Shown: one piece after another, positions 63,552 through 64,000 of the stretch
Layout: the number at the start of each line of letters is the position of its first letter
Position numbering within the stretch: position 1 is the first letter of the stretch
From: Ptiloglossa arizonensis
Lineage: Eukaryota > Arthropoda > Insecta > Hymenoptera > Colletidae
NCBI RefSeq assembly: GCF_051014685.1
Contig: NW_027478389.1
Span: 1,054,001-1,118,000 of the forward strand
Direction: 5' to 3'
DNA length: 64,000 nt
Program-made: the position numbers and the translations under genes
The notes under the pieces: model-generated
What the model saw: only the letters and a program-made list of their open reading frames with translations
Databases searched by the model: none
Told to the model about the DNA's origin: nothing

Positions 63552-64000
63552 TCGCAAGTCTGATACACGAATCCAATAACTACTATGGCCTTGGGCAAAA
63601 ATACACATACCGTTGTAATCGGGCGAGATTCTGCTTTCAGATGCAATAGGAAATTCTCGAGTTCGTCAATCCGTTCGCTTGATATGGAAGTTTGAAGTTA
63701 AGGAGTGCTTGAGAAACCATCAAAATTTTCGCTGGTCTGATACTCGAAACCAACAACTGGAATGGCCTAGGGGAAAAGTACACACACCGTTGTAATCGGG
63801 CGAGTTTCTGCTATCAGATGCAATAGGAAATTCTCGAGTTCGTCAATCCGTTCGCGAGATATGGAAGTGTGAAGATAAGGAATGGTTGAGAAACCATCAT
63901 AATATTCGAAAGTCTGATACTCGAAACCCATAACTACAAGGCCTAGGAGAAAAATACACATACCGTCGTAATCGGGCGACTTTCTACTTTCACATGCAAC
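63552..64000 (+). repeat. 1061-bp repeat, partial copy 3 at the window edge
   Basis: The third start of the six-monomer unit is cut by the end of the window. This copy is closest to the one at 58,068, including GAAGATAAGG and CATAATATTCG. Confidence 0.82.

Larger units (their letters stand above)
1..64000 (+). repeat. Uninterrupted tandem satellite array, ~177-bp monomer
   Basis: The CTCGAG-centred landmark recurs every 177 bp: starts at 127, 304, 481, 659, 836, 1013, 1190, 1367, 1543, 1720, 1897, 2074 and 2251, and onward to the end. That gives about 361 monomers, all in the same orientation. Spacings of 176 or 178 are single-base indels. No unique sequence, transposon, inversion or gene interrupts the array, and both window edges cut through monomers. 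A period near the nucleosome repeat length and multi-level higher-order structure are typical of eukaryotic centromeric or heterochromatic satellites. That assignment is inference; no centromere marker is visible in DNA alone. Confidence 0.98.
49010..64000 (+). repeat. Block V: third satellite family with overlapping periods
   Basis: About 85 monomers carry marks rare to the left: CATCATAATTTTCGC, CCTAGGAGAAAAA, GGCCTTGGGC, CGCTTGATATGG, CATCCAAATTTTCGC and the GACTTTCTACTTTCAC monomer. Shared segments occur at offsets 2832, 2655, 4425, 4070, 3362, 5484 and 1061 bp (16, 15, 25, 23, 19, 31 and 6 monomers). No single HOR unit describes the block. No coding region or mobile element is present. 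Confidence 0.82.

Noticed and set aside
1..64000. CRISPR array
   Set aside because: Repeats are 177 bp and directly abutting, with no unique spacers and no cas genes.
1..64000. Known satellites: human alpha (171 bp), Arabidopsis (178 bp), Brassica/radish (176-177 bp)
   Set aside because: Only the length is similar. I see no shared sequence words, and the HindIII-type site common in Brassica satellites is absent from the reference monomer. Recall of those sequences is limited, so a database search is the decisive test.
1..64000. Retrotransposon, IS element, telomeric repeat or viral insertion
   Set aside because: No break in the 177-bp register, no target-site duplications, no LTRs, and no TTAGGG- or TTTAGGG-type runs are visible.
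1..64000. Previously undescribed gene system
   Set aside because: Both strands were considered and no protein-coding or RNA gene is supportable. The only biology here is the organisation of the satellite itself.

Overview
The whole 64 kb window is one uninterrupted tandem satellite array. About 361 head-to-tail monomers of about 177 bp all lie on the same strand. I find no gene, RNA gene, transposon, CRISPR array or unique sequence. The short open frames are by-products of the repeat: 177 is divisible by 3, so one minus-strand frame stays open across monomers whenever the usual stop is mutated. The sequence suggests a eukaryotic, probably (peri)centromeric or other heterochromatic, satellite. 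I cannot name the organism. The monomer does not resemble human alpha satellite or the Arabidopsis and Brassica/radish satellites as I recall them, and a database search would decide this.

The reference monomer used here is 5439-5615 (177 bp, 41% G+C), with position 1 set at the conserved CTCGAG. It holds short palindromes at positions 1-6, 20-25, 67-74 and 111-116. A perfect 6-bp-stem, 4-nt-loop dyad lies at 50-65. A 17-bp element at 130-146 resembles a CENP-B box, matching 7 of its 9 essential bases. It has 10 CpGs, an observed/expected ratio of about 1.35, so there is no CpG depletion.

Layout. Block I (1-8033) is a 12-monomer higher-order repeat (HOR) of 2124/2125 bp in 3.8 copies. Copies 1-2 carry one version of three internal monomers and copies 3-4 another. 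Block II (8034 to about 13,540) is a looser mix of monomers, with a 5-bp insertion and a local monomer duplication. It holds modules that recur in Block III. Block III (about 13,541-43,330) is a much longer HOR with successive units of 6370, 7783 and 9553 bp and a partial fourth. The units grew and shrank by internal tandem duplications of 1946, 354, 1416, 1768 and 708 bp and by loss of whole monomers. Block IV (about 43,330-49,010) is a mosaic with a 7/6-monomer repeat. Block V (about 49,010-64,000) is a third family with overlapping 15-, 16-, 25-, 19-, 31- and 6-monomer periodicities.

The array evolves almost entirely by in-register exchange: nearly every duplication length is n x 177, give or take a few bases. 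Superimposed are short patches shared across 10-51 kb between otherwise different blocks, which look like conversion-type transfers. The most interesting signals are these long-range patches, the equal-length cassette swap in the 12-mer HOR, the CENP-B-box-like element whose left half is variable and right half nearly fixed, and a two-state dyad linked to other monomer variants.
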